Assembly (NCBI RefSeq): GCF_002419965.1
Contig: NZ_DIHC01000010.1
Coordinates: forward strand, 19,443 to 83,442
Source of the DNA: Pseudomonas sp. UBA5706
GTDB lineage: Bacteria > Pseudomonadota > Gammaproteobacteria > Pseudomonadales > Pseudomonadaceae
Direction of reading: 5' to 3'
DNA: 64,000 nucleotides
Position numbers and translations under genes: made by a program. Position 1 is the first letter of the stretch, and every line of letters begins with the position of its first letter. Shown here in pieces: positions 55,101-63,970 of the stretch. The notes under the pieces were generated by a model. It was not told the DNA's origin. It saw only the letters and a program-made list of their open reading frames with translations, and ran no database searches.

Positions 55101-56285
55101 ATGAGCAATTCCGAAGTTTTCGTCGTCAGCGCACTGCGTACCGCCATCGGCGGATTCGGTGGTTCTCTCAAAGACGTTTCCCCCATCGAGCTGGGCACTC
55201 AGGTCAGTCGCGCAGCGCTGGCCAAATCGGGGCTGGCCGCCGAACACATCGGACATGTGGTCATGGGCCATGTGATTCCAACCGAAGTCCGCGACGCATA
55301 CCTGTCCCGCGTTATTGCACTGGAAGCCGGCTTGACCAAGGAAACCCCGGCAATGAACGTCAATCGCCTGTGCGGTTCGGGCCTGCAGGCCATCGTCTCT
55401 GCCGCGCAGTCGCTGATATTGGGCGATGCCAAGGCTGTGCTGGCCGGTGGTACCGAATCCATGAGCCGTGGCGCTTACATCATGCCGCAGGCCCGCTGGG
55501 GTGCGCGCATGGGTAACGTGCAGGCCTATGACTACATGCTCGGCGCACTGCATGACCCCTTTGCCAACATTCATATGGGCATCACCGCCGAAAACATCGC
55601 CGAGCATTACGGCATCACTCGCGCCGACCAGGACGGTCTGGCCCTGACCAGCCAGCAGCGCGCTGCGCATGCCATCGCTGAGGGCCGCTTCGAAGGGCAG
55701 ATCGTCCCGATCGAAATCGCCACCCGCAAAGGCACGGTGACGTTCGCGCAGGACGAACATGTGCGCGGCGATGTCACTGCCCAGCAGCTGGAAGCGATGA
55801 AAACAGCTTTCAAGAAGGACGGCACGGTCACCGCGGGCAACGCCTCGGGCCTGAACGATGGCGCTGCTGCACTGGTGATGGCCAACGGCGATATGGTTCG
55901 TGAGCATGGCCTCAAGCCGATGGCGCGTCTGGTGGCCTACGCTCACGCGGGGGTCGAGCCCTCGATGATGGGCCTGGGCCCGATCCCGGCGAGCCGCAAG
56001 GTGCTGGAGCGTGCCGGGTTGACAGTGGCCGACCTGGACGTCATCGAGTCCAACGAGGCGTTCGCTGCTCAGGCTTGCGCTGTCGCTCGTGAGCTGGGCT
56101 TCGATCCGGATAAGGTCAACCCTAACGGCTCCGGCATTTCCCTCGGCCATCCAGTAGGCGCCACCGGTGCGATCATCGCCACCAAAGCCATTCATGAACT
56201 GCATCGCATCGGCGGCCGCTACGCGCTGGTGACCATGTGCATCGGCGGCGGCCAGGGCATCGCCGTTATCTTCGAACGCGTATGA
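55101..56285 (+). CDS. Acetyl-CoA acetyltransferase (thiolase)
   Basis: The 394-residue thiolase II has its nucleophile Cys91 ([11 protein letters not shown]), His350 ([11 protein letters not shown]) and Cys380 (MCIGGGQG). It joins two acetyl-CoA to acetoacetyl-CoA or works in the breakdown direction. GAGGAACAGAC gives a good ribosome site. It lies 14 bases upstream of the 3-hydroxyacyl-CoA dehydrogenase; together they interconvert acetyl-CoA and 3-hydroxybutyryl-CoA. Whether this is catabolic or feeds the neighbouring hydroxybutyryl-sugar genes cannot be decided from sequence. Confidence 0.93.
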   Translation: MSNSEVFVVSALRTAIGGFGGSLKDVSPIELGTQVSRAALAKSGLAAEHIGHVVMGHVIPTEVRDAYLSRVIALEAGLTKETPAMNVNRLCGSGLQAIVSAAQSLILGDAKAVLAGGTESMSRGAYIMPQARWGARMGNVQAYDYMLGALHDPFANIHMGITAENIAEHYGITRADQDGLALTSQQRAAHAIAEGRFEGQIVPIEIATRKGTVTFAQDEHVRGDVTAQQLEAMKTAFKKDGTVTAGNASGLNDGAAALVMANGDMVREHGLKPMARLVAYAHAGVEPSMMGLGPIPASRKVLERAGLTVADLDVIESNEAFAAQACAVARELGFDPDKVNPNGSGISLGHPVGATGAIIATKAIHELHRIGGRYALVTMCIGGGQGIAVIFERV

Positions 56286-56299
56286 AGGGGGAATTTGCC

Positions 56300-57151
56300 A
56301 TGACCCTGCATCACGTCGCCGTCATCGGCGCGGGCACCATGGGCAACGGCATCGCGCAAGTGTGCGCGATTGCCGGGTTCGACGTGACCTTACTAGATAT
56401 CAATGATGCTGCGCTGGAACGCGGCCTGGCCACCGTGCGCAAGAATCTCGAACGCCAGGTGAACAAACAGACGCTGACCGGCGATCTTGCCGAACAGGCG
56501 TTGGGACGCATCCGTTGCACCACTGACTACGCGCAGTTGAGCGATTCGCAGTTGGTGATTGAAGCGGCCACCGAAAACCTCGACCTCAAGCTGCGCCTGC
56601 TTAAGCAGATCGCTGGCAATGTGGGAGCCGATTGTGTGATCGCCTCCAACACTTCGTCGCTATCGATCACCCAACTGGCGGCCAGCGTCGATCATCCCCA
56701 GCGCTTCATCGGCCTGCATTTCTTCAATCCGGTGCCCATGATGGGCCTGATCGAAGTGATTCGCGGCCTGCAAACAGCCGATGAGACGCACGTCGTGGCG
56801 ATCAAGCTGGCCGAGCGCTTGAACAAGACCGCCATCACCGCAGGCAATCGTCCAGGCTTTGTGGTCAACCGCATTCTGGTGCCGATGATCAACGAGGCAA
56901 TTCTGGTGCTTCAAGAGGGGCTTGCCACCGCGCAGGACATCGACGATGGCATGCGCTTGGGCTGCAATCAGCCGATCGGGCCGTTGGCGCTGGCGGATCT
57001 GATTGGCTTGGATACGCTGCTGGCCATCATTGAAGCCTTCCACGAAGGCTTCAACGACAGCAAATACCGTCCGGCTCCGCTGCTCAAGGAAATGGTTGCT
57101 GCCGGATACCTGGGGCGCAAGTCCGGGCGGGGGTTCTTCGTTTATAACTGA
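56300..57151 (+). CDS. 3-hydroxybutyryl-CoA dehydrogenase
   Basis: 283 residues from the ATG at 56300 (GGGGGAATTT upstream); the longer frame back to 56237 lies within the thiolase gene. The NAD site GAGTMGNG (about 10-17), the catalytic His in GLHFFNPVPMMGLIEVI and the C-terminal helical domain with RPGFVVNRILVPMINEAI and GRKSGRGFFVYN identify the family. It reduces acetoacetyl-CoA to (S)-3-hydroxybutyryl-CoA. It is in an operon with the thiolase. Confidence 0.94.
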   Translation: MTLHHVAVIGAGTMGNGIAQVCAIAGFDVTLLDINDAALERGLATVRKNLERQVNKQTLTGDLAEQALGRIRCTTDYAQLSDSQLVIEAATENLDLKLRLLKQIAGNVGADCVIASNTSSLSITQLAASVDHPQRFIGLHFFNPVPMMGLIEVIRGLQTADETHVVAIKLAERLNKTAITAGNRPGFVVNRILVPMINEAILVLQEGLATAQDIDDGMRLGCNQPIGPLALADLIGLDTLLAIIEAFHEGFNDSKYRPAPLLKEMVAAGYLGRKSGRGFFVYN

Positions 57152-57168
57152 GGTTTTACCCTCGTAGA

Positions 57169-57202
57169 AAACCGCAGTCCGGGAACGGGCTGCGGTTTTT
57201 TT
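57169..57202 (+). terminator. Rho-independent terminator after the dehydrogenase
   Basis: A 9-bp stem (AAACCGCAG 57169-57177 with CTGCGGTTT 57190-57198) is followed by TTTT. It lies 17 bases beyond the stop. It also faces the convergent RND gene. Confidence 0.82.
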
Positions 57203-57210
57203 GGCGCCGA

Positions 57211-59592
57211 TCAATGTGAGAACAGCGAATTGCCCACCTTCCCTGCCATCTTCTCTGGCTTGATCAGGAACCGCGCCAGGGCGGGCAGCAGCCACAGTGC
57301 GCCGAACATGTTCCACAGCAGCATGAAAGTCAGCATCAGCCCCATATCGGCCTGGAACTTAATGGCCGAGAAAATCCAGGTACACACGCCTATCGCCAGG
57401 CACAAGCCAGTGAACAACACGGCCTTGCCCGTGGACTTCAGCGTCTGATAATAAGCCTCTTGCAACGGCAAACCCACGCGCAGGAAGCTTTCCAGCCGGC
57501 TGTAAATGTAGATGCCATAGTCAACTCCGATTCCCACCCCTAACGCCACCACCGGTAACGTCGCCACCTTCACGCCGATCCCCATGAACGCCATCAACGC
57601 GTTACCCAGTACCGAGGTCAACATCAGCGGCAACACGATGCACAATGTCGCGGCCCACGGGCGGAAGGTGATCATGCACATCACGGCCACGCAGATGTAC
57701 ACCAGAATCAGGATGGTCAGTTCGGCCTTGCTGATCACCTCGTTGGTGGCCGCCTCGATCCCGGCGTTGCCCGCCGCGAGCAGGAATTCCAGGCCGTCCT
57801 TGTTATTGGCCCTGGCAAAATCCTGTACCGCATGCACGGCGCGATCCAGGGTTTCAGCCTTGTGGTCGTTGAGGAAAATCAGTAGCGGAGCGAGCGAGCA
57901 GGTGTTGTTGTACAGCCCGTCGGCGCGGGATATCGAGCTGTTGAGTACATCTTTGTTGCGCGACAGCGACTCCCATTTCAGGTTGCCTTCGTTCATGCCC
58001 TTGATCACCTGTTTGGAGACCGTAACCAACGAGATCGCCGATTGCACACCCGGCGTATTCTCCAGCCTCCATGACAGCTCGTTGATGGCTGACAGCGTCT
58101 GATAGGCCGAGCAGCCTTCCGCGGGCGTCTTAACCATCACCACCAATACATCGGAGCTGGTGGAATAGTTGTTGATGATGAAAGTGTTGTCCTGGTTGTA
58201 GCGAGAGTCAGGACGCAACTCCGGCGCACCTTGATCAAGGTCACCAATCTTCAGGTTATGCCCGTACCAAATGCCGCCTGCGAGCGCGACCAGAGCCAGG
58301 ACAACGGAGATGCGTGCGACGTTTGGTGCGGCGAAGTTCGACAGCAGACGCCAAAACGGATGCTCGCGCACCGCATCCTCTTTGCTGCGCACCACTGCCC
58401 TTTTGCTAATACCGACGTAGGAAATTGCAACGGGCAACAGGATCAGGTTGGTGAACACGATTACCGCAACGCCTATGGACGCACCAATCGCCAGTTCGCG
58501 AATTACACCGATGTCGATGATCAGAAGCGTGATGAAGCCCACGGCGTCGGCCAGGATCGCGATCATCCCTGGCAGGAACAGCTGACGGAATGTACGTTTT
58601 GCAGCGATCAGCGGGCTATCGGCATCACTGGATTGCAATGCAATGCCGTTGATCTTCTGTACACCGTGGGAAATGCCAATGGCAAAGATCAGAAACGGCA
58701 CGAGCATTGAATAGGGATCCAGGCCGAAGCCCACCACGTGCATCAGACCCAGTTGCCAGATCACCGCGATCAGCGTGGTGCTCAAGACCGCGATGGTGCT
58801 GCGGGCGCAACGGGTGAACCACATCAGCAGAACCAGTGTGATCAGAAATGCCACTCCGAAAAACATTACCACCATGATCAAGCCATCGATCAGGTCGCCG
58901 ACCTTTTTGGCGAAGCCAACGATGTGGATATCGACATTAGGGTTCTGTGCTTCGTACTTGCTGCGAATCTTTTCTTCCAACTGGTGCGAGAACTGGCGGT
59001 AATCAAGAGGCAATAACTTGCCCTGGTCATTAGGGTCCGGGTAGAACTCCTGCAGGGGCACATCGACGATGCTGGATTTGAAGTTATTGGCCACCAGACG
59101 CCCGACCTGTCCGGACTTGAGGACGTTGTTGCGCAGTTGATCCAGGCTTTGCGGGGAACCATCATAACTCTGCGGAATCACCTCGCCACCGGCAAAGCCC
59201 TCTTCCGTGACCTCGGTCCAGCGTACGCTGGGGTTCCACAGCGACTTCAGTCCGGAACGGTCCACGCCCGAGATGTAGAACACCTCATCATTGATCTGAC
59301 GCAGGGTTTCCATGTACTCCTTGGTGAAGATATCTCCCTGTTTGGCTTCCACCGAAACTCGCACGGTGTTGCCCAGGTTCGCCAGGTCGTTGCGGTGCTC
59401 CAGCATGTTTTGAATGAATGGATGACCCAAGGGAATCATCTTTTCGAAACTGGTGGAGGGTCGAACCAAGGTAGCCTGCCAGAACAGGAAAATACTGACC
59501 AGCAGGCAGATGCCGATGACGGTCGGGCGATTGTTGAAGATCAAACGCTCAAGCAGCGTCTCTTTTTCAGGGTGGGGTTGAAAATGGGTCAT
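57211..59592 (-). CDS. RND/MMPL-family membrane transporter
   Basis: A 793-residue inner-membrane protein with two repeats of the MMPL/RND fold. Each repeat has one hydrophobic segment, a large periplasmic loop (about 45-230 and 425-620) and a cluster of hydrophobic segments (about 235-400 and 630-780), including FLITLVLLMWFTRCARSTIAVLSTTLIAVIW and LGVGIGVDYGIYIYSRLES. This group often sits in Pseudomonas with genes for YCF48-like, DUF1302 and DUF1329 proteins and is suspected to move hydrophobic compounds. It is 27 bases downstream of the YCF48-like gene. Confidence 0.87.
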   Translation of the reverse strand: MTHFQPHPEKETLLERLIFNNRPTVIGICLLVSIFLFWQATLVRPSTSFEKMIPLGHPFIQNMLEHRNDLANLGNTVRVSVEAKQGDIFTKEYMETLRQINDEVFYISGVDRSGLKSLWNPSVRWTEVTEEGFAGGEVIPQSYDGSPQSLDQLRNNVLKSGQVGRLVANNFKSSIVDVPLQEFYPDPNDQGKLLPLDYRQFSHQLEEKIRSKYEAQNPNVDIHIVGFAKKVGDLIDGLIMVVMFFGVAFLITLVLLMWFTRCARSTIAVLSTTLIAVIWQLGLMHVVGFGLDPYSMLVPFLIFAIGISHGVQKINGIALQSSDADSPLIAAKRTFRQLFLPGMIAILADAVGFITLLIIDIGVIRELAIGASIGVAVIVFTNLILLPVAISYVGISKRAVVRSKEDAVREHPFWRLLSNFAAPNVARISVVLALVALAGGIWYGHNLKIGDLDQGAPELRPDSRYNQDNTFIINNYSTSSDVLVVMVKTPAEGCSAYQTLSAINELSWRLENTPGVQSAISLVTVSKQVIKGMNEGNLKWESLSRNKDVLNSSISRADGLYNNTCSLAPLLIFLNDHKAETLDRAVHAVQDFARANNKDGLEFLLAAGNAGIEAATNEVISKAELTILILVYICVAVMCMITFRPWAATLCIVLPLMLTSVLGNALMAFMGIGVKVATLPVVALGVGIGVDYGIYIYSRLESFLRVGLPLQEAYYQTLKSTGKAVLFTGLCLAIGVCTWIFSAIKFQADMGLMLTFMLLWNMFGALWLLPALARFLIKPEKMAGKVGNSLFSH

Positions 59593-59619
59593 CGGAGAAT
59601 GTCCTCGCCTGGTTCGTTC

Positions 59620-60717
59620 TTATTGTTGAGCGACATCCGCGCCCGTTGGCGAAGTGACGTGAACGCCACCCTGTCCCACCAGAATCAGATTACCCTTTTG
59701 GTTTTCGGCGACACCTGCCAGGGAAAGACGATCAGCGCGGTTGGAGACAGTGAAAGTTTCGCCATGGTTGACGCTACGCATCACGCTGCCGCCGTTTCCC
59801 ACCAACACAATCGAACGATCTGGCAGCAGTGAGGCATTAGCGATACTGAACTCCAGTGGCCCGCGCTCGCCCTGAAGGGCAATGGATTCCCAATGACTGC
59901 CGAAGTCGTTGGAACGGAACAGGTTGCCACGCAGACCATAGACCAGCAGTGCATTAGCCTGCCCTGTGCCCAGTGCGCCGAACAACGAGCCCTGATAGGG
60001 ACTTTCGAGTTTTTCCCACGTCAGGCCGTCATCGGCAGAGCGGAACATGCAGCCCATTTCACCGACAATGAACAGACCTGCGTCTTTCACATAGGCAATG
60101 CCGTTTAGGTGGTACTGATCTTCGTTATCGAGACGGTCGCCAACATCCTTCCAATGCTGTCCACCGTCAGTGGTCTCCAACAGCGCACCATAGGCACCCA
60201 CGGCGATGCCGGTCGAAAGATCCTTGAACCAGACGTCGAGCAGTGGCGCCTCACGCGTGAGGTCCTCGAACTGCTTGAACCAAGTGGCTCCACCGTCGCT
60301 GCTGGCAAGGATCTGTGCATCGTGCCCCACTGCCCAGCCATGTTGGCCGTCAACGAAATACACGGCAGTCAGTAACTGTCGGGTGGGTACCTTAGCCTGA
60401 GTCCAGCTTTTGCCTTGATCGTCTGAATAGAGGATGTGACCGCGGTCTCCCACAACCACGATGCGATCGCCCGCGTTGGTAATGTCCAGCAGCAGAGTGT
60501 GCGACGCTTTAGCGGATTCCAGCGCAAAAATGGTGGCGTCCGCGTTGGCCAGGGCGTCAACTGGCGCGCTTTCTGCGGCCCATACAGCGCTGCAGAAAGT
60601 CATGGAGATGAACAGGGATAACACAGCGTTTAGAGGCTTTCCGGTATGACGGGTCGGAAAATCGTCATTTTCCTGAATGACTGCGGACGGTGTGCGCCGA
60701 TTGACAGGCTCACGCAT
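59620..60717 (-). CDS. YCF48-like exported beta-propeller protein
   Basis: The 365-residue protein has Asp-box/BNR-type repeats spaced along a beta-propeller: SDDQGKSWTQ, SSDGGATWFKQ, TTDGGQHWKDV, SADDGLTWEKL and SNDFGSHWESI. Near the N-terminus LNAVLSLFISMTFCSAVWA (about 29-48) is a hydrophobic signal segment preceded by about 28 polar residues, so export is likely. The family is related to the photosystem assembly factor YCF48/HCF136; its role in Pseudomonas, next to the RND transporter, is unknown. The start has GGAAAGGGGAAG upstream. An IS66 element lies 273 bases upstream of it. Confidence 0.87.
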   Translation of the reverse strand: MREPVNRRTPSAVIQENDDFPTRHTGKPLNAVLSLFISMTFCSAVWAAESAPVDALANADATIFALESAKASHTLLLDITNAGDRIVVVGDRGHILYSDDQGKSWTQAKVPTRQLLTAVYFVDGQHGWAVGHDAQILASSDGGATWFKQFEDLTREAPLLDVWFKDLSTGIAVGAYGALLETTDGGQHWKDVGDRLDNEDQYHLNGIAYVKDAGLFIVGEMGCMFRSADDGLTWEKLESPYQGSLFGALGTGQANALLVYGLRGNLFRSNDFGSHWESIALQGERGPLEFSIANASLLPDRSIVLVGNGGSVMRSVNHGETFTVSNRADRLSLAGVAENQKGNLILVGQGGVHVTSPTGADVAQQ

Positions 60718-60982
60718 AAAGCTTCCCCTTTCCTTATTTTTATTAGATTTTCCTGGAGATCCGTGCTGCCGTTGCTGCGCTTAATTTGCGTGCGACTTGC
60801 CGCCGAAGCCAACCCATCCTATCCAGCTTTGGAAACGCATGACAATCGACATGACGTTATCTTCTGCTAAGCCATGGCCCGGTGATTAGGTCGTCATCAT
60901 TGAGGCTGATTGGCATAGTGGATGCGAGGATGGCTCCGAAAGCCTCATACGAGTGAAGAGCAATTAAGATGCTTAGCTTGGC
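60718..60982. other. Upstream region of the YCF48-like gene, next to the IS66 element
   Basis: About 265 bases without a supportable gene on either strand. It carries the ribosome site of the YCF48-like gene at its left end and the target-site copy of the IS at its right end. Confidence 0.5.
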
Positions 60983-60990
60983 TGAATAAG
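60983..60990. repeat. Left 8-bp target-site duplication (TGAATAAG)
   Basis: TGAATAAG directly precedes the left end of the IS66 element and is repeated exactly after the right end at 63963-63970. Eight-base duplications are the rule for the IS66 family. Confidence 0.95.
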
Positions 60991-61028
60991 GTAAGCGTCC
61001 GGCGAACTCACCTTCCGAACTCCAGCTT

Positions 61029-61076
61029 TAAGGGTGATGGTGTCCGCGTATTTTTAAGCGGACACCATCACCCTTA
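61029..61076 (+). other. 19-bp perfect inverted repeat in the IS66 leader
   Basis: Positions 61029-61047 are exactly complementary to 61058-61076, with a 10-base AT-rich loop. The hairpin ends 14 bases before the tnpA ATG. In RNA it would be very stable and close to the tnpA ribosome site. Confidence 0.85.
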
Positions 61077-61090
61077 TCGCCAGGATTTCC

Positions 61091-61411
61091 ATGCGCCAAC
61101 GAAGCTCTTATCCGAAACAGTTCAAAGCCCAGGTCGTTCAGGAATGCCTGCAACCTGGCGCAACGGTGTCCAGTGTCGCAATCAGCCACGGCATCAATGC
61201 CAACGTTGTCCGCAAATGGATGCCGCTCTATCGAGATCGGCCCGCAGCAACTTCACTACCGGCATTCGTGCCGCTAAAAGCCGCACCTAAACGGCCAGTC
61301 GAAGCGTCAGTGATCATTGAGGTGCCCATTGCCGGGCAATTGATAACAGTGAAATGGCCAGCCTCGGATCCTGAGGGCTGCGCACAATTCATTCGGGCTG
61401 TCGCTCAATGA
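61091..61411 (+). CDS. tnpA: IS66 accessory protein TnpA
   Basis: A 106-residue protein with an N-terminal helix-turn-helix (MRQRSSYPKQFKAQVVQECLQPGATVSSVAISHGINANVVRKWMPLY), typical of the IS66 first ORF, which is required for transposition in the family. A Pro-rich linker and a beta-type C-terminus (IIEVPIAGQLITVKWP) follow. The stop overlaps the ATG of tnpB by two bases, as usual in IS66. The frame looks intact. Confidence 0.93.
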   Translation: MRQRSSYPKQFKAQVVQECLQPGATVSSVAISHGINANVVRKWMPLYRDRPAATSLPAFVPLKAAPKRPVEASVIIEVPIAGQLITVKWPASDPEGCAQFIRAVAQ

Positions 61412-61747
61412 TCCGCATCGATGCGATCTGGCTGGCTGGCTACCGAGCCTATGGACATGCGCGCCGGCACCGAAACGGCATTGGCCCGAGTGATCGCGGT
61501 GTTCGGTGCGGCGAAGCCGCACTGCGCTTATCTGTTCGCCAATCGCCGAGCTAATCGAATGAAGGTGCTGGTGCATGACGGGGTGGGCGTCTGGCTTGCA
61601 GCGCGGCGGCTGAATCAAGGCAAGTTCCACTGGCCCGGCATTCGTCATGGCTGCGAGGTCGAACTCGACAGCGAACAACTCCAGGCTTTGGTGCTGGGCC
61701 TGCCGTGGCAGCGCGTCGGCGCTGGCTGTGTGATCAGCGTGCTGTAA
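61408..61747 (+). pseudogene. tnpB: IS66 TnpB, frameshifted near its start
   Basis: The expected start ATG at 61408 reads MIRIDAIWLAG and then goes out of frame. The family sequence WLATEPMDMRAGTETALARV is restored if one of three tandem GGCT units (61430-61441) is removed. The remainder (to 61747) is intact and matches IS66 Orf2 (KVLVHDGVGVWLAARRLNQGKFHWPG). An ATG at 61421, in the frame of the main part, could restore a product lacking only the first few residues, so loss of function is likely but not certain. Confidence 0.85.
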
Positions 61748-61810
61748 ACGCCGGTCATTTGGCCGGTCTACTTGTCGTCGTTACGTGCCTGCTCTGGCAC
61801 AATCGGCGGC

Positions 61811-63342
61811 ATGACTTTCTCGCCCAACCTCGACCAGATGACTCCGGAACAGCTTCGTGCCTTGGCGGTACAGGCGTTGCAGTTGCAGTCCCAGGTTGAG
61901 ACGATGAGCAGGAAGATCCATAACGATGAAACTATCATCGAACAGCTCACGTACGAAATCGCCCTTCTCAAACGTCACAAGTTCGCCAAGCGCAGCGAGC
62001 AAATCAGCCCGGCGCAAGGCAGCTTGCTGGATGACCTGCTCGATACAGACCTTGAAGCTATCGAGGCCGAACTGAAACAGCTTCTTCCCGCTTCGTCACA
62101 GGCCGAGCCACGGCAATCGCCCAAACGTGCGCCATTGCCGCCGCAGTTTCCGCGCACTGTGATTCGTCACGAACCAGAAAATACCCAGTGCGCCTGTGGC
62201 TGCCAACTTCAGCGCATCGGCGAGGATGTGAGCGAAAAGCTGGATTACACGCCAGGCGTGTTCACGGTCGAGCAACATGTGCGTGGCAAATGGGCCTGCC
62301 GTCAGTGCGAAACTCTGGTTCAGGCGCCGGTGCCAGCGCAGGTCATCGACAAAGGTATTCCAACCGCAGGCCTGCTGGCCCACGTGATGGTGGCCAAGTT
62401 TGGCGATCATTTGCCGCTGTACCGACAGGAGAAGGTTTTTGGCCGCGCCGGGCTGCCAATTGCGCGCTCGACCTTGGCGCAGTGGGTCGGACAAACCGGC
62501 GTGCGGCTTCAGCCACTGGTTGATGCGCTGCGTGAAGCCGTGCTGAACCAGTACGTGATCCACGCCGATGAAACACCGGTGCAAATGCTTGCGCCAGGCG
62601 AAAAGAAAACCCACCGGGCCTATGTCTGGGCCTACTGCACGACCCCGTTTTCGGCGCTCAAAGCGGTGGTTTACGACTTCAGTCCAAGCCGTGCTGGCGA
62701 ACATGCGCGCAACTTCCTGGGCGACTGGAACGGTAAACTGGTCTGCGACGACTTCGCTGGCTACAAAGCCGGGTTTGAGCAAGGCATCACTGAAATCGGC
62801 TGCATGGCTCACGCGCGTCGCAAGTTTTTCGATCTGCACGTGGCGAACAAAAGTCAGCTGGCCGAAAAGCTCTGCACTCGATTAGCGGCTTGTACGAGGT
62901 TGAGCGCCAAGCGCGGGACATGAGTGATGAAGATCGCTGGCGAATACGTCAAGAAATGGCGGTGCCGATCCTCAAAACACTGCATGACTGGATGTTGGCC
63001 CAGCGCGACTTGGTGCCCAACGGATCAGCCACAGCTAAAGCCCTCGATTACAGTTTGAAACGCTGGGTAGCGCTGACGCGCTACCCAGACGATGGGGCTG
63101 TGCCCATCGACAACAACCAGGTCGAGAACCAGATACGGCCATGGGCACTCGGGCGCTCGAACTGGTCATTTGCTGGATCGCTACGCAGCGGTAAGCGGGC
63201 TGCGGCCATCATGAGCTTGATCCAATCGGCGCGCATGAACGGGCATGACCCATATGCCTATCTCAAGGATGTGCTGATGCGGCTGCCGACGCAGAAGGCC
63301 AGCGAGATTGGACAGTTGCTGCCGCATCAGTGGCAGGCCTAG
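61811..63342 (+). pseudogene. tnpC: IS66 transposase TnpC, broken by a one-base deletion
   Basis: The first part (61811-62923) has the N-terminal leucine-rich coiled coil, a zinc-finger-like CACGC...CRQC motif, and two acidic residues of the DDE centre (IHADETP; VCDDFAGYKAGF). Near 62869 one G is missing: adding it turns EKLCTRLAAC into EKALHSISGLYEVERQ and rejoins the frame that runs to 63342 with the third acidic residue (PIDNNQVENQIRPW). The broken product stops at 62921-62923, so it lacks the catalytic Glu. A programmed -1 shift is possible in principle (AAAAG) but is not known for IS66 and the site is weak. Confidence 0.9.
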
Positions 63343-63363
63343 CTTCAACAAGGTGATATCTGA

Positions 63364-63945
63364 TTGGACAATAGCTCGACAATTCAAGCGATCATTTCGG
63401 ATGACCCCGTTCGGCGAAGGCTGCTCGAAATAGTACGCTCCCTAAACTTGCCAGACTGCTGGATAGGAGCAGGTTTTGTCCGAAACGCGGTTTGGGATTA
63501 TCTGCATGGTCGCGACTTATCACCGGTCTCAACAGACGTTGACGTCATCTGGTTTGATGGCGAGCGCTGCACACAGAAACAAGATGATGCTCTGGAAGCG
63601 CTCCTCAGAGACCTAGATCCGAATGTACTGTGGTCTGTGAAAAACCAAGCGAGAATGCATGTTCAAAACGGTGATGATCCCTATCATTCAGCGACCGATG
63701 CAATGCGTTACTGGCCAGAAACGGCCACGGCGGTAGCAGTAAGGCTGCTAGAGAACGGCACATGCGAAATCGCCGCGCCGCTTGGGCTTGATGATCTTTT
63801 CAACTTGATCATCCGCCCAGCGGGAAGGTTCGCCACAGAGAAAAATGCTATCTATCAAAAGCGTGTCACGTCCAAAAGCTGGTTAGAGGTTTGGCCAATG
63901 CTCACACTCTTGGAGCTACCTCCCGGCTCTCGCTCGTCAAGGTGA
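63364..63945 (+). CDS. Nucleotidyltransferase-like passenger protein of IS66
   Basis: The 193-residue product matches the nucleotidyltransferase-fold family often annotated DUF925/COG3575: WIGAGFVRNAVWDYLHG (about 36-52), then DVDVIWFD (about 61-68), holding the acidic metal-binding pair, and a C-terminal RPAGRFATEKNAIYQKRVTSKSWLEVWPML. The biological role of the family is unknown. The start is TTG with AAGGTGA 7 bases upstream. It begins 21 bases after the tnpC remnant, reads in the same direction, and its TGA stop is inside the right terminal repeat. It is full length and undamaged although tnpB and tnpC are broken. Confidence 0.8.
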   Translation: MDNSSTIQAIISDDPVRRRLLEIVRSLNLPDCWIGAGFVRNAVWDYLHGRDLSPVSTDVDVIWFDGERCTQKQDDALEALLRDLDPNVLWSVKNQARMHVQNGDDPYHSATDAMRYWPETATAVAVRLLENGTCEIAAPLGLDDLFNLIIRPAGRFATEKNAIYQKRVTSKSWLEVWPMLTLLELPPGSRSSR

Positions 63946-63962
63946 CTTAACCGGACGCTTAC

Positions 63963-63970
63963 TGAATAAG
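63963..63970. repeat. Right 8-bp target-site duplication (TGAATAAG)
   Basis: Exact copy of 60983-60990, immediately after the right terminal repeat. Confidence 0.95.

Larger units (their letters stand above)
60991..63962 (+). mobile_element. IS66-family insertion sequence with a passenger gene
   Basis: The 2972-bp element is bounded by terminal inverted repeats (60991-61014 and 63939-63962) that match at 21 of 24 positions and begin GTAAGCGTCCGG, and by an exact 8-bp target duplication. It contains tnpA (intact), tnpB (4-bp insertion), tnpC (1-bp deletion) and a fourth gene, 63364-63945, for a nucleotidyltransferase-like protein. The perfect target copies show that the element arrived as a unit and relatively recently. 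It sits in the intergenic region upstream of the YCF48-like gene. The damaged tnpB and tnpC suggest that it can no longer move by itself. Confidence 0.95.

Noticed and set aside
54825..56204. A 459-codon minus-strand frame across the thiolase gene
   Set aside because: The thiolase has its full catalytic triad on the plus strand; the reverse frame has no family features and overlaps the AraC gene.
62860..62875. Programmed -1 frameshifting in tnpC
   Set aside because: Slipping back one base at AAAAG would restore the protein, but IS66 TnpC is not known to use it and the site is a weak slippery sequence; a one-base deletion is simpler.
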